A stretch of DNA of 64,000 bases from Roseiconus nitratireducens (GTDB taxonomy: Bacteria > Planctomycetota > Planctomycetia > Pirellulales > Pirellulaceae). Positions within the stretch are counted from its first letter, which is position 1, and every line of letters starts with the position of its first letter. Where the stretch lies: positions 434,001-498,000 of the forward strand of contig NZ_VWOX01000003.1 in assembly GCF_008629675.1 (NCBI RefSeq), written 5' to 3'. Below the pieces are notes generated by a model. That model was not told the origin of the DNA. It searched no databases and saw only the letters and a list, made by a program, of their open reading frames with translations. Position numbers and translations under genes: made by a program. Shown here piece after piece: positions 26,518-34,707 of the stretch.

Positions 26518-27764
26518 TGGCAAGAAGCACCCTTTCCGACGTCGCCCGCATTGAGGCCGCGTTAGCGACCGAGTACGGCATTTCCGACGAAACACAGGCC
26601 GAGTACTACCGACGTAATGACTACTCCGATTCAGAGATCGAAAAACTCCTGAACGAAGCATCGAGCCGCGAATATGTTCGTCGCGCATCGCTAACGGACC
26701 TGGCTGCCTGCATTGTTGAAACCCTTGAGCCAAGCTTTCGGGAATTCAAGCCGGTACCATTGTTCAAAAAGTGTCAGGACATCCAGGCGGAGTTCGGCGA
26801 TAACCGAGTACACGCATCTACCGGCGTCTCTACGGTCAGTCTGCCTGGAGCGCTCGGCCGGCTGGCGAATAAACAGCTCCTGCAATCGTACAACGAAGTG
26901 CCGGCCGTGCTTTCTAGTCTCGCAAAAAAAGTGAAAGGGCGCGACTATCAAACTCATACGAGTTACCGCGTAGGACTGAATGACCTCCTCGATGAGGTCT
27001 CGCCTGGCGGCGAGGTCAGATCGACATCGATGACCGAGTCTGGATATGACTGGCGCCCTAGTATTCATGCTAGGTCCCTGAGTCTGGCCGAGGAGATGAT
27101 CACGAACGATGACCTCTCCGTTTTTCTAGAAGCTTCTAGAGCGATGGGAGCTGCCGGGAAGCGCAGGATTGAATTGGAGCTAGCCGGACTGATCCAGGAT
27201 TCATCGAGGGTCGACGGCGCACCCACAAGTGGCGAGTTCTGGTTCTCAAGTGGCACCGGGCCTGGCAACGTTCAACCAAACTATATGGTCGGGGCATCGT
27301 CAGCGCTGTCGCTCGACAGCTTGGCCACAGCGGATGCGATGCTTCGCGCTCAGCTTGACCAGGCCGGGGACCCCTGTGATTTGACGGGCACCCACTTGCT
27401 CGTCCTTGGTGAGAATCACGTACTTGCTAAAACCCTCTACAACTCAACTGAAGTCAGACCGGCCGGAGCTTCATCTACCACGATGCCGATCAGTAATGGT
27501 TTTCACCGAGCTTTCGAACCTCTCACTTCCGAGTGGTTGAGGTCTAAAAGGCTCGTGAGTCCTGCGGCCGGCACCGAATGGTGGTTGGTGCATGTCGGGC
27601 GTACTCACCTATACCAACTGGGATTTGTAGGCAGCGATGTTCCCGTTGTGGAAACCTTTGAGCACGTGCCGAATATGCTCGGGATCACTATGCGGGCCAA
27701 ATTGTCATTCGGCGTCTCTTTGATGGATCCACGCGCGGCGGTCTACAGCAAGGGTGCCGCGTAA
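26517..27764 (+). CDS. Major capsid protein, Mu gpT-like
   Basis: 415 residues. The region YQTHTSYRVGLNDLLDEV with VRSTSMTESGYDW and the later LLVLGENHVLAKTLYNS, VETFEHVPNMLGITMRAKLSFGVSL resemble Mu-like prophage major head subunit proteins with the HK97 fold; the N-terminal ~110 residues are helical and may be a built-in delta or scaffold-like domain. It is translated in direct overlap with the scaffold-like gene and is followed by a strong terminator. It should form the shell. No portal or terminase gene accompanies it, which is unusual. Confidence 0.72.
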   Translation: MARSTLSDVARIEAALATEYGISDETQAEYYRRNDYSDSEIEKLLNEASSREYVRRASLTDLAACIVETLEPSFREFKPVPLFKKCQDIQAEFGDNRVHASTGVSTVSLPGALGRLANKQLLQSYNEVPAVLSSLAKKVKGRDYQTHTSYRVGLNDLLDEVSPGGEVRSTSMTESGYDWRPSIHARSLSLAEEMITNDDLSVFLEASRAMGAAGKRRIELELAGLIQDSSRVDGAPTSGEFWFSSGTGPGNVQPNYMVGASSALSLDSLATADAMLRAQLDQAGDPCDLTGTHLLVLGENHVLAKTLYNSTEVRPAGASSTTMPISNGFHRAFEPLTSEWLRSKRLVSPAAGTEWWLVHVGRTHLYQLGFVGSDVPVVETFEHVPNMLGITMRAKLSFGVSLMDPRAAVYSKGAA

Positions 27765-27773
27765 CCGTGCTAC

Positions 27774-27799
27774 GCGGCTGCATCCATTTCTGCAGCCGC
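27774..27799 (+). promoter_or_regulatory. Hairpin just after the capsid gene
   Basis: A perfect 9-bp stem, GCGGCTGCA (27774-27782) with TGCAGCCGC (27791-27799), stands 9 nt beyond the capsid stop. It lacks a T tract, so it may protect the mRNA 3' end rather than terminate. Confidence 0.45.
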
Positions 27800-27850
27800 T
27801 CCTCATCGGATCGCGAATGTATTCCGACTTCCACGTTCGTTGATCCATCC

Positions 27851-27886
27851 GGGGCGCGACCATCCAAGGGGTCGCGCCCCTTTATT
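27851..27886 (+). terminator. Strong terminator between capsid and neck genes
   Basis: GGGGCGCGACC (27851-27861) pairs with GGTCGCGCCCC (27870-27880), an 11-bp GC stem with an 8-nt loop, followed by TTTATT. It would lower transcription of the neck and tape-measure genes relative to capsid. Confidence 0.8.
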
Positions 27887-27915
27887 CCAAACAGCAGGCA
27901 GTTGATAGCTGTCAC

Positions 27916-27944
27916 GCGGTGCCCTCGTAGGGCGCCGCTTCTTT
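27916..27944 (+). terminator. Second hairpin before the neck gene
   Basis: GCGGTGCCC (27916-27924) pairs with GGGCGCCGC (27930-27938) with one G-T pair and a 5-nt loop, followed by TTCTTT. It ends 15 nt before the neck-protein start; it may be a second terminator or a translational control hairpin. Confidence 0.5.
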
Positions 27945-27959
27945 ATCTATGCGTAAGTA

Positions 27960-28502
27960 ATGATCGAAGTAAGAATGCGCCTATCGTTCGATTCCAAGAG
28001 AATCAACCGCTCGGTGGCAAAAGCAGAGAAGCGGACTCTGTTCTTTGCGGGAGGTGCCATCAGGCGCGAAGCCAGGCAATCAATCAAGCCTGCGCCGAAG
28101 AGGGCTGACTCTCGATACAGTTCACTTCGTACGACGAAGAAAGGTAAGCAGATCACGAAGCGAGGTCTGTATTCTGATCCAGGGAAGCCACCACACCAAA
28201 GGACAAAGCCGGGGCTCAGGGACATTGCTTTCGCGGTGGATGCCACCGGCGGCTCTGTAACTATTGGCCCGGTGAAGCATGCGGGAGGCTCTTCCCAGAC
28301 GTCAGTCATGGCAACGAAGCTGATGGAGTTCGGCGGCTCAGCGAAGATTCATATCAAACGAAAGCGTTCTGCTGGCAACATAAAACGGTCACGCCCTCGG
28401 ATGGCCCGATGGAGGGCTAGGCCGTTTATGTATCCCGCTCTCGGCCGTGTCGTGCCTCAGATACAGCGCAAATTGCGAAAGGAAGGAATCCTAATACGAT
28501 GA
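27960..28502 (+). CDS. HK97 gp10-like neck / tail-completion protein
   Basis: 180 residues, very basic. RREARQSIKPAP, a SDPGKPPHQRTKPGLRD loop, MEFGGSA and the C-terminal WRARPFMYPALGRVVPQI follow the pattern of HK97 gp10-like neck proteins (the arPFl-pAl end is typical). The start has a weak ribosome binding site; an internal ATG at 27975 is possible. Its stop overlaps the tape-measure start by 4 nt (ATGA). Confidence 0.65.
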   Translation: MIEVRMRLSFDSKRINRSVAKAEKRTLFFAGGAIRREARQSIKPAPKRADSRYSSLRTTKKGKQITKRGLYSDPGKPPHQRTKPGLRDIAFAVDATGGSVTIGPVKHAGGSSQTSVMATKLMEFGGSAKIHIKRKRSAGNIKRSRPRMARWRARPFMYPALGRVVPQIQRKLRKEGILIR

Positions 28503-31500
28503 CATCACGACGAGAAATCCAGGCGGGATCTGCAAGTGTAATTTTCAGAATTCGGGACCAAGTCAGCGGTAACCTGCGCCGGATTGAACGTGGACTGAAA
28601 GCCTCAACAGCGAAGGTCAACGCCTTTGGTAAGGGGATCAGCAGCGTTGGCGGCTCCTTGCAGTCGACGGGGCGTCGCCTGACTGGCTTCGGTTTGGTCG
28701 CTGCAGCTCCTTTAGCTCTGGCTTCGAAGTCATTCGCTGACTTCGATGATCAAGTCAGAGCAGTCGGGGCAGTTTCCAGGGCGAGCGTCTCACAGCTGAA
28801 ACGTCTCGGTGATTCAGCCCGGTTACTTGGACGGACTACATCATTCACGGCCAGCGAAGTAGCCGCCCTACAAACTGAACTCGGTCGCGCCGGATTCAAG
28901 CCGGATCAAATCGAAAAGATGACCAAGTCAGTTCTGGATCTCTCCAGGGCGACGGGCACCGATGCAGCACTCTCCGCCGGCATTATGTCAGCGACGTTGC
29001 GTCAGTTCTCCTTGGATGCTGGCCAGGCTGCACGGGTAGCAGATGTTTTGACCTCAGCGGCCAATGGTTCATTTAACACTGTCGAAGCTTTGGGCGAAGC
29101 CCTCAGCTATGCCGGCCCCATCGCCAATGACTTCGGCATATCGATCGAAGAGGCTGCTGCAGCTATCGGTGTGCTGGGCAACAACTCGATTCAGGGTAGC
29201 TCTGCAGGTACTGCACTCCGCCGGATCTTAGCTACGCTCGCCAGCGAAAGCGAAAAGATCAAGAAAACCTTCGGCGTTGATCCGCGCGACGCAGTAGGCA
29301 ACCTTCGGCCATTCGCTGAAGTGCTCGGCGAGATCAAAGATTCGATATCTGATCTCGGTAATACCGAAGCAACTTCCAAGCTAAATGATGTCTTCGGATT
29401 GTTGGCTATCACCTCAGCAAGTGTGCTAGGCAAAAACGCTAGTGAGGTTGCAAGACTACAGGCAGAACTGCAGGGTGCGGCGGGCGCGGCAGAGAAGACC
29501 GCCAAGGCTATGGATGCCGGCCTGGGCGGCAGCTTCCGCAAATTGCAATCGGCAGTCGAAGGCTTCGCCCTTTCCATCGGTGAAGCAATCAGCGGTGATC
29601 TCATCAAGCTAGTCGATCGGTTATCCACTCAATTCGGCGCGGCAACGGAATTCATAGAGGCAAATGCTGACCTAGTCCGCAGCTACGCAGTTGCTGCTGT
29701 CGGTGTTACTGCCCTCGGTGCCGCCCTGACGGTGGTCGGTGGGATCCTTTCTGGTTTGGGGGTCGCTATCGCAGCGGTGGCAGTGACGTTTTCAGCTTTC
29801 GTTACTGCCATCTCTGCGGTAGTCGGTGGGCTGGCTGCACTTGCTGCCGGGATTGTCGCGCTGCCTGCCGTGCTGCCTGCTGCCATAGCTCTGGTCGGTG
29901 CGTTATTCATTGGGCTTGAATCCCTGGCTGTCGGCGTTGGCACTGTAATCGGAAGTTTGGAAAGCTTTGGCCGGTCAGTACGTCAATCATTCGGTCGCAT
30001 CGCTGACGCCCTCGGAAGCGGAGGCCTGCAGGGTGCCTTCCGTCAAACGTGGGCGGAAGCACAGCACCTCGGTCAGATCGCTGCGAAACAGCTAGAGATT
30101 GCATGGACAGAGATGTCATTGGTTGTCGCTCAGCGGATGGCTTTCGTCACTCGGGCAATCGCCAAGATGGCCAAGAGCGTGGGCGGGGCTTTGTCGGGCA
30201 TCGATCCTACTGGGTATGCCTCGCAATTAAACGCAGCAGGCCGTGTGATCGAGCTGTCTGTTGATCTGCAGCTTGATTTACTTCGAAAGCAAATTCGTGA
30301 ACTGAATCGGGAGCTGGCAGAGATTGAACGCAATCCGCCAACCGTCATGCCGGATCTGAATCTCGATAGCCTCAAATCTTTTGCCAAGGATCTGTACGAC
30401 GTTTTCGCCAAGGCAGTCAATGAAGTTGATCCAGTCAAAGAAGCAAGGACTGCCAGCACGGCCGGCGGTTCTGGATCCGGGTCCGGCTTCCCGATTCAGA
30501 ACCGTGCGGTCGCATCAGGTTTGCTTAACTTCGCCCCAAGCCCTGACCCAGAAGGCGATGAAGCTGATCGGATTATCGACCGTTTGGATAAAGGTCTGGA
30601 TATCAACAGCCTGCCTGACTCAGAAGAGGTGAAGTCACCATTGACGCAACTGTCTGAATTCGCCGGCCGAGTCACATCTGGGTTAGCAGATGTCGGCAAT
30701 AGGCTAGGGAGTTCATTCGCTGCCGTAGGTGACAGCGTTATCGGTGCGATCCGTACATTGATCCCACCGAAGCCAACTGGCCCAACGCGGTCTGTCATCG
30801 AACCGGCGCCGGTGCCCGAACGGCCAGCGCCCGCACCGCCGGTTATCGTGCCACCTGTCAGGCCGGACACTGGCATGTCAGGGCTAAGTGAGATTGAGCG
30901 TCGCATCCGCGCCGGGCTGATAATGTTCGACGCGGCTGCTAATGCAGTGGGGCTCTTTGGCGGAGATCAGCCGACTATTCAGCCTGCCCCGGATCCGTCG
31001 CCGGCTTGGGCAAATGCAGTGAATGAGATGGGGCGGCGCATCTCTTCAGCAATTCAGGACACGGTCATCGGTGCACGTGATGGGGCGTTAGGCCTGGCAG
31101 GTTTCAGGGCCAAGGGTGGTCCAGTGCGGCCGGGTAACAAGCCGTATATGGTCGGCGAAGAGGGTCCGGAGTTATTCGTTCCTGGCAGCGCCGGTGAGAT
31201 CATCGCTAATCATGATCTGGCCGGCATGTATGCCGATGGATCCCGGGGCGGCGGTCGGATTGCCGATGCGGTCATCCAGAGCAACAGTTCCAATCTGATC
31301 AGGCAGAACGCCAAGGCGGAGCTGGATCGGCTTGATAAAGAGATTCAAAAAACCTTCGAGTCGATCACGAAAAAAATTCGAGTCATGGGCGCAGCAGGCC
31401 GGCGGAGATTGCCGCGTATCGATGGGCGGATTGATCGCTCTGCCACGTTGGATCAATCCCTGGGGGCGCGGCGCATGCGTGACTTTCAGCGGAGGGGCGT

Positions 31501-31891
31501 CGATCAATCTGTCATCGATGCTTATTCCAGGCGCCAGGGGATGTCCCGCCGGCAGCGGCTGCTAAATGACAGAGTTGCTGATATGCAGTCGCGCGGAGTT
31601 TCAGATGAAACGATTGCGAGCTACCGCAAAAAGTACGGCGGCATGGGCGCCGGCATGGCGGAGGCTAATGCTATGGCGGGTCAGGCGGCGATGCGAAACG
31701 TGCCTGAGGTGGATCTATCGCAGGTGCCTAACCTGTCGGAGGCTTTGACCAGCGCGACAAATTCGATTGTCGCGGCCTTCAATCAGAACAAGATGGCAAC
31801 CGATGCTTCGAAAGAGTCGACTCAGCAGGATGTGCTGACTGAACTCAAGAACATCACGAAGAACACGGGGCAGGCGGGGCGGTATTATTGA
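28499..31891 (+). CDS. Tail tape-measure protein, TP901 type
   Basis: 1130 residues. The N-terminal part (about 60-330) matches the TP901 tape-measure domain: DFDDQVRAVGAVSRAS, LLGRTTSFTASEVAALQTELGRAGF, AGPIANDFGISIEEAAAAIGVLGNNSIQGSSAGTALR as consecutive short blocks. A long alanine/valine-rich hydrophobic segment spans about 395-485. The C-terminus has the usual YMVGEEGPELFVPGSAGEII. At about 1.5 angstrom per residue it would set a tail near 170 nm, so a siphovirus- or myovirus-like long tail is expected although no tube gene is in the element. It ends in a 7-nt tail-to-tail overlap with the next, leftward gene. Confidence 0.88.
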   Translation: MTSRREIQAGSASVIFRIRDQVSGNLRRIERGLKASTAKVNAFGKGISSVGGSLQSTGRRLTGFGLVAAAPLALASKSFADFDDQVRAVGAVSRASVSQLKRLGDSARLLGRTTSFTASEVAALQTELGRAGFKPDQIEKMTKSVLDLSRATGTDAALSAGIMSATLRQFSLDAGQAARVADVLTSAANGSFNTVEALGEALSYAGPIANDFGISIEEAAAAIGVLGNNSIQGSSAGTALRRILATLASESEKIKKTFGVDPRDAVGNLRPFAEVLGEIKDSISDLGNTEATSKLNDVFGLLAITSASVLGKNASEVARLQAELQGAAGAAEKTAKAMDAGLGGSFRKLQSAVEGFALSIGEAISGDLIKLVDRLSTQFGAATEFIEANADLVRSYAVAAVGVTALGAALTVVGGILSGLGVAIAAVAVTFSAFVTAISAVVGGLAALAAGIVALPAVLPAAIALVGALFIGLESLAVGVGTVIGSLESFGRSVRQSFGRIADALGSGGLQGAFRQTWAEAQHLGQIAAKQLEIAWTEMSLVVAQRMAFVTRAIAKMAKSVGGALSGIDPTGYASQLNAAGRVIELSVDLQLDLLRKQIRELNRELAEIERNPPTVMPDLNLDSLKSFAKDLYDVFAKAVNEVDPVKEARTASTAGGSGSGSGFPIQNRAVASGLLNFAPSPDPEGDEADRIIDRLDKGLDINSLPDSEEVKSPLTQLSEFAGRVTSGLADVGNRLGSSFAAVGDSVIGAIRTLIPPKPTGPTRSVIEPAPVPERPAPAPPVIVPPVRPDTGMSGLSEIERRIRAGLIMFDAAANAVGLFGGDQPTIQPAPDPSPAWANAVNEMGRRISSAIQDTVIGARDGALGLAGFRAKGGPVRPGNKPYMVGEEGPELFVPGSAGEIIANHDLAGMYADGSRGGGRIADAVIQSNSSNLIRQNAKAELDRLDKEIQKTFESITKKIRVMGAAGRRRLPRIDGRIDRSATLDQSLGARRMRDFQRRGVDQSVIDAYSRRQGMSRRQRLLNDRVADMQSRGVSDETIASYRKKYGGMGAGMAEANAMAGQAAMRNVPEVDLSQVPNLSEALTSATNSIVAAFNQNKMATDASKESTQQDVLTELKNITKNTGQAGRYY

Positions 31892-32346
31892 CCCTCGATT
31901 TGTTGCTCCCAAAAAAGCAGCACTTTGTTTGCCAGCTCAACCGCATTGATCTTTTCTCCGAATTGCTCCTTTGCATCGCCGTCGAGTTCAATTGTGATCT
32001 CACGGCCAAATACAGCGCCGAAAAGATTGCCATAAACACTTCCAAACACACCTTCATTCTTCGTAGCGCCAGAGACAGTATCGTGATGCTTTGCCTCGGC
32101 GTGAAAGTGCTTCATCCCGTTTGCAAGATGCGAACATATCTGCAGCAATATTGAGTTGCGTCGGAGTTGTTTTCGATTCCTATCATTAACGCGGCCGGGG
32201 AACTGCCAGTCTGCTAGATGCTCCGCTGTAACAAAAAAATTGAATGCACGGTATGTATCCAGCGGGGATTCTTCCAACAGCTTCATGTCGTGCCGAAGCT
32301 TGTCAAGAAGGTTCGCCGCATTCTGTAGCTCAAGAAAACCAGCCAT
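31885..32346 (-). CDS. Accessory protein of unknown function (cargo)
   Basis: 153 residues from the ATG at 32346, chosen because GAAGAAGA precedes it; a longer frame upstream lies in a C-rich spacer. Contains FNFFVTAEHLADWQFPG and LLQICSHLANGMKHFHAEAK, a pattern I associate with a widespread bacterial accessory family without assigned function, helical at the N-terminus and strand-rich at the C-terminus (REITIELDGDAKEQFG). Convergent with, and overlapping, the tape-measure gene. Probably cargo. Confidence 0.6.
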   Translation of the reverse strand: MAGFLELQNAANLLDKLRHDMKLLEESPLDTYRAFNFFVTAEHLADWQFPGRVNDRNRKQLRRNSILLQICSHLANGMKHFHAEAKHHDTVSGATKNEGVFGSVYGNLFGAVFGREITIELDGDAKEQFGEKINAVELANKVLLFWEQQIEGQ

Positions 32347-32499
32347 CAATGTAATCTTCTTCAATATGAAATCGCAGTTGCCTGAGCCAACATACCCCCA
32401 CCCCCACCGGCCCGCCACCTCCCGGAGCCCCCCCGGGTCTGGGTCCTTCCGGGCCCCGGCTACCCTCGCGCTGGTCCCGGGAACAGTCGACGTGACCAT

Positions 32500-32547
32500 G
32501 AGAGACTACCCCTGTTGAAAAAAATAAACCGGGCCCCGAGAGACTAC
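32500..32547. promoter_or_regulatory. Direct repeat upstream of cargo genes
   Basis: GAGAGACTAC occurs at 32500-32509 and 32538-32547, flanking an A-rich AAAAAAATAAA stretch, in the 244-bp spacer between the divergent cargo genes. It could be a paired regulator site. Confidence 0.3.
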
Positions 32548-32590
32548 GCAACAAAACTAGCATTCACCGATCGGCAAGGAGGCCGAAGCG

Positions 32591-33148
32591 ATGCCAAAGC
32601 ACCTGAAAGACGAATGGACTGATCACCTGCAGCACGTGCTAGAACAGCACTTCGATGTCGACTTTGAACGTGATTACTCGGTCATCAATACCAAGAAGCA
32701 GATCAGAGCACTGCTAGCTGAGGATGACGACCTACTATCCCCCGGCGTCCGCAAAGAGCTGGAGAGCTATCTTGATGCGACCATAGAGCGTCGAAGCTTG
32801 ACTGAAGACCAGCTATTCAATGAGCGTATCGAGAACGGAATCGCGAACAGCTCCGGAATGAAAGTGACTGAGATCAGCCACCTGATCAGTCGTGGCTGGA
32901 GCTTGGAGGAGGCGTGTGACTTCATCTCTTTCGATCCCGCAGAATACAACGGCTGCAAGGGTGGCGGATTGCCGTACCTGCCGATGCCCAGTGACATCGA
33001 GGAAGCCTGTCGGCAGATCCGGGAGGGGTGGGACGATGATGAATACGAAAAGAGGGCCAACGGTCACTTGCTGTTCAAACAGGAAGAACCGGAGCCCATG
33101 ACCATCGAGGTAGTGAAATCGGCTGATCTCGGTTTGCAGAGCCTCTAA
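32591..33148 (+). CDS. Acidic protein of unknown function (cargo)
   Basis: 185 residues, ATG preceded by an excellent AAGGAGG. Acidic and helical, with LISRGWSLEEACDFISFDPAEYNGCKGGG in the middle (about residues 98-126) and no motif I recognise. Situated between two leftward cargo genes near the right end of the element. Confidence 0.65.
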   Translation: MPKHLKDEWTDHLQHVLEQHFDVDFERDYSVINTKKQIRALLAEDDDLLSPGVRKELESYLDATIERRSLTEDQLFNERIENGIANSSGMKVTEISHLISRGWSLEEACDFISFDPAEYNGCKGGGLPYLPMPSDIEEACRQIREGWDDDEYEKRANGHLLFKQEEPEPMTIEVVKSADLGLQSL

Positions 33149-33190
33149 GTGTAAAATTCCATGGGGGACCGGGGGCACCGCGCTCTGCGC

Positions 33191-34171
33191 TTACCGGTAT
33201 TCATCGTGGATCCCGTTCTTGGTCCGGATGATTTCATGCAGTCTATGTATAGCCGCCCCCACATGCTGCAGATATGCGTGCACCTCATCTGGGTCGAGAT
33301 GAATCGACTCTGGTTTATGAACGATGGCGTTTCTTCTTTCCGCGCCTCGCGCAAGTTCCTTTCGCAAATCTTTAGCAAGGGCTCCATCGTTCTCAGATGC
33401 ATCATCAAGCACTTTGCCATAGAGCTTGTGCATCGGTGGCGCTGGCACCTCCAGTAGTAGCGTAGCGAGACTGCCATTCAGCATGATCAACGCTTGCTTG
33501 ATAGCCAATTCTGCTGCAGTCGTGGCAAGCACCCACTTAACGCGCCCTTCTCCATGACGCCACGCTTCGTGAAGGAATTCAAGTCCGACTAGCGGTTGCT
33601 CACCGGAGTCAATAATCGCTTGCAGACGTTTCTTTCGTCGGTCGTCAAGCTTTCGCGTCTGCGAAATAGTTGCTCCCGTAATGAACATGAACTGAGGATC
33701 AGAATGCCATGTCTCCCCATCCAGTGACCATCGGCTTCCTCCCATCGTCGCTTTGCTGTTGTGCGTTACCAAGTCCAACTCTTGCCTAATAAGCCTGAGG
33801 ATGGATCGGCTTGCTTCCCGCAATCCCGCAAAAATTTCTGTGAAGTCGTTTCCCTTCTTCACTTCCCCTTCAAGCCTCGCTATCTCTGCCGCTCCCTTAA
33901 CGTCAGTTGGGCTAACGTGGTTCTTGTACGCTGCCTGGAGTTCATCTCTTAGTTCAACGCAGCGGGCATGCTGTCTCTTGAGGCTTTCAAGCTTCTTTTC
34001 ATCAACTTCGATGACGCCCTGGCTCTCAATCTTGTCGCCCTCTGCAGAGATAGTCACAGTGACCGTGCCACACTCTTCACTCGGCACGCGCAGGCATACC
34101 CCACCGGTGCCCTCATCCATTTCGAGGGGCGGGCTGATTCCATTCTGTACTTTCAGATGCAACTTTGGCAT
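33191..34171 (-). CDS. HEPN-motif protein, possible defence RNase
   Basis: 326 residues, start preceded by AAGGAGC. An N-terminal strand-rich part (about 1-60) and a central helical part are followed by a C-terminal helical domain with GAERRNAIVHKPESI (about residue 282), which gives the R-N-x3-H form of the HEPN active-site motif, and flanking helices FLHEAWRHGEGRVKWVLAT and AYLQHVGAAIHRLHEI. HEPN domains with this motif are commonly metal-independent RNases in toxin and abortive-infection systems. As the outermost cargo gene beside attR it may protect the host or the element from competing phages; that is inference. Confidence 0.6.
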   Translation of the reverse strand: MPKLHLKVQNGISPPLEMDEGTGGVCLRVPSEECGTVTVTISAEGDKIESQGVIEVDEKKLESLKRQHARCVELRDELQAAYKNHVSPTDVKGAAEIARLEGEVKKGNDFTEIFAGLREASRSILRLIRQELDLVTHNSKATMGGSRWSLDGETWHSDPQFMFITGATISQTRKLDDRRKKRLQAIIDSGEQPLVGLEFLHEAWRHGEGRVKWVLATTAAELAIKQALIMLNGSLATLLLEVPAPPMHKLYGKVLDDASENDGALAKDLRKELARGAERRNAIVHKPESIHLDPDEVHAYLQHVGAAIHRLHEIIRTKNGIHDEYR

Positions 34172-34253
34172 GGGGGCTCCTTCGATGAAGTCATCGGCGT
34201 ACGCAGTTCAGATGCGACGCACCCACGCAAGAGAGCGCACGGGCGGACAAGAA

Positions 34254-34290
34254 GGTATCAAACAGGGTATCAACACCCCGAAGGTATCAA
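34254..34290. repeat. Right arm-type sites of the recombinase
   Basis: GGTATCAA occurs at 34254-34261, 34266-34273 and 34283-34290. The first two, spaced 12 bp, form GTATCAAACAGGGTATCAA, which matches 18 of 19 bases of the left-end sequence at 19604-19622. Confidence 0.6.
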
Positions 34291-34366
34291 CGCTCCAGGC
34301 AGGAGAATCGCCCTAAACCCTTGGAAAAACGCAACTTATGGCGATCTAATACCGTGCCAATCTGTA

Positions 34367-34390
34367 TCGGGGCGACACGATTTGAACGTG
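34367..34390. repeat. attR: right copy of the 24-bp att core
   Basis: Identical over 24 bp to 19486-19509 and forms the 3' terminal 24 nt of the intact tRNA-Pro gene, including the T arm and acceptor strand. Flanking bases differ from the left copy. Confidence 0.88.
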
Positions 34391-34440
34391 CGACCTTCTG
34401 GTCCCAAACCAGACGCTCTGCCAGGCTGAGCTACGCCCCG
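34367..34440 (-). tRNA. tRNA-Pro(TGG)
   Basis: Read on the minus strand: acceptor CGGGGCG pairs with CGCCCCG before discriminator A; D arm GCTC...GAGC; anticodon stem CTGGT / ACCAG around the loop TTTGGGA, giving anticodon TGG; T arm CACG-TTCAAAT-CGTG. 74 nt, CCA not encoded. It remains intact because the element restored its 3' end on integration. Confidence 0.95.
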
Positions 34441-34540
34441 AGAGGTTGCGTGTGCCGCATACATTAGCGGAGTCTTCCCGTTTGCGAAAGGTTCGGTCGA
34501 CGTCGTTTTTTGCCCCGTTGAAAGCGGGCCGGGAACCGCC

Positions 34541-34630
34541 GGCTGTCGTCCGTTCGGGACTGCCAAACAAGGGGTGAATGAATCCGGCGGGCGAGCCCGC
34601 CGGCAGGGGGCTGGCGTCCCTTCGGGACTG
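34541..34630. repeat. REP-like palindromic units
   Basis: Two copies of GGCTG(T/G)CGTCC(G/C)TTCGGGACTG (34541-34562, 34609-34630) flank a strong palindrome CCGGCGGGC-GA-GCCCGCCGG (34584-34603). The same unit recurs at 37838-37860, inverted at 37936-37962, and at 56265-56294. Confidence 0.65.
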
Positions 34631-34707
34631 GTTGTGGTAGTGGCCCGGCAGGCTGTGGCGGCGAACGGTGAATCGGGACATTGAGCCCTGGGTGCCGCGT
34701 TTTCCTG

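Larger units (their letters stand above)
19486..34390 (+). mobile_element. 14.9-kb tRNA-Pro-integrated phage-satellite-like element
   Basis: It is bounded by a perfect 24-bp direct repeat (19486-19509 and 34367-34390) equal to the last 24 nt of the tRNA-Pro gene at its right end. Inside are a tyrosine recombinase next to the left end, an iteron cluster plus primase-helicase gene, a leftward operon of tiny overlapping genes, a divergent rightward operon with capsid, neck and tape-measure genes, and cargo genes near the right end. Integrase-proximal octamer repeats (GGTATCAA) occur inside both ends. No terminase, portal, tail tube, baseplate or lysis gene is visible. This fits a satellite that copies itself and uses a helper phage for the rest, or a strongly reduced prophage. 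All reading frames are intact. Confidence 0.85.

Noticed and set aside
19486..34390. Complete prophage or gene transfer agent
   Set aside because: No terminase, portal, tail tube, baseplate or lysis gene is visible, and the tRNA att repeats with a primase and iterons point to an integrating, replicating element rather than a gene transfer agent.
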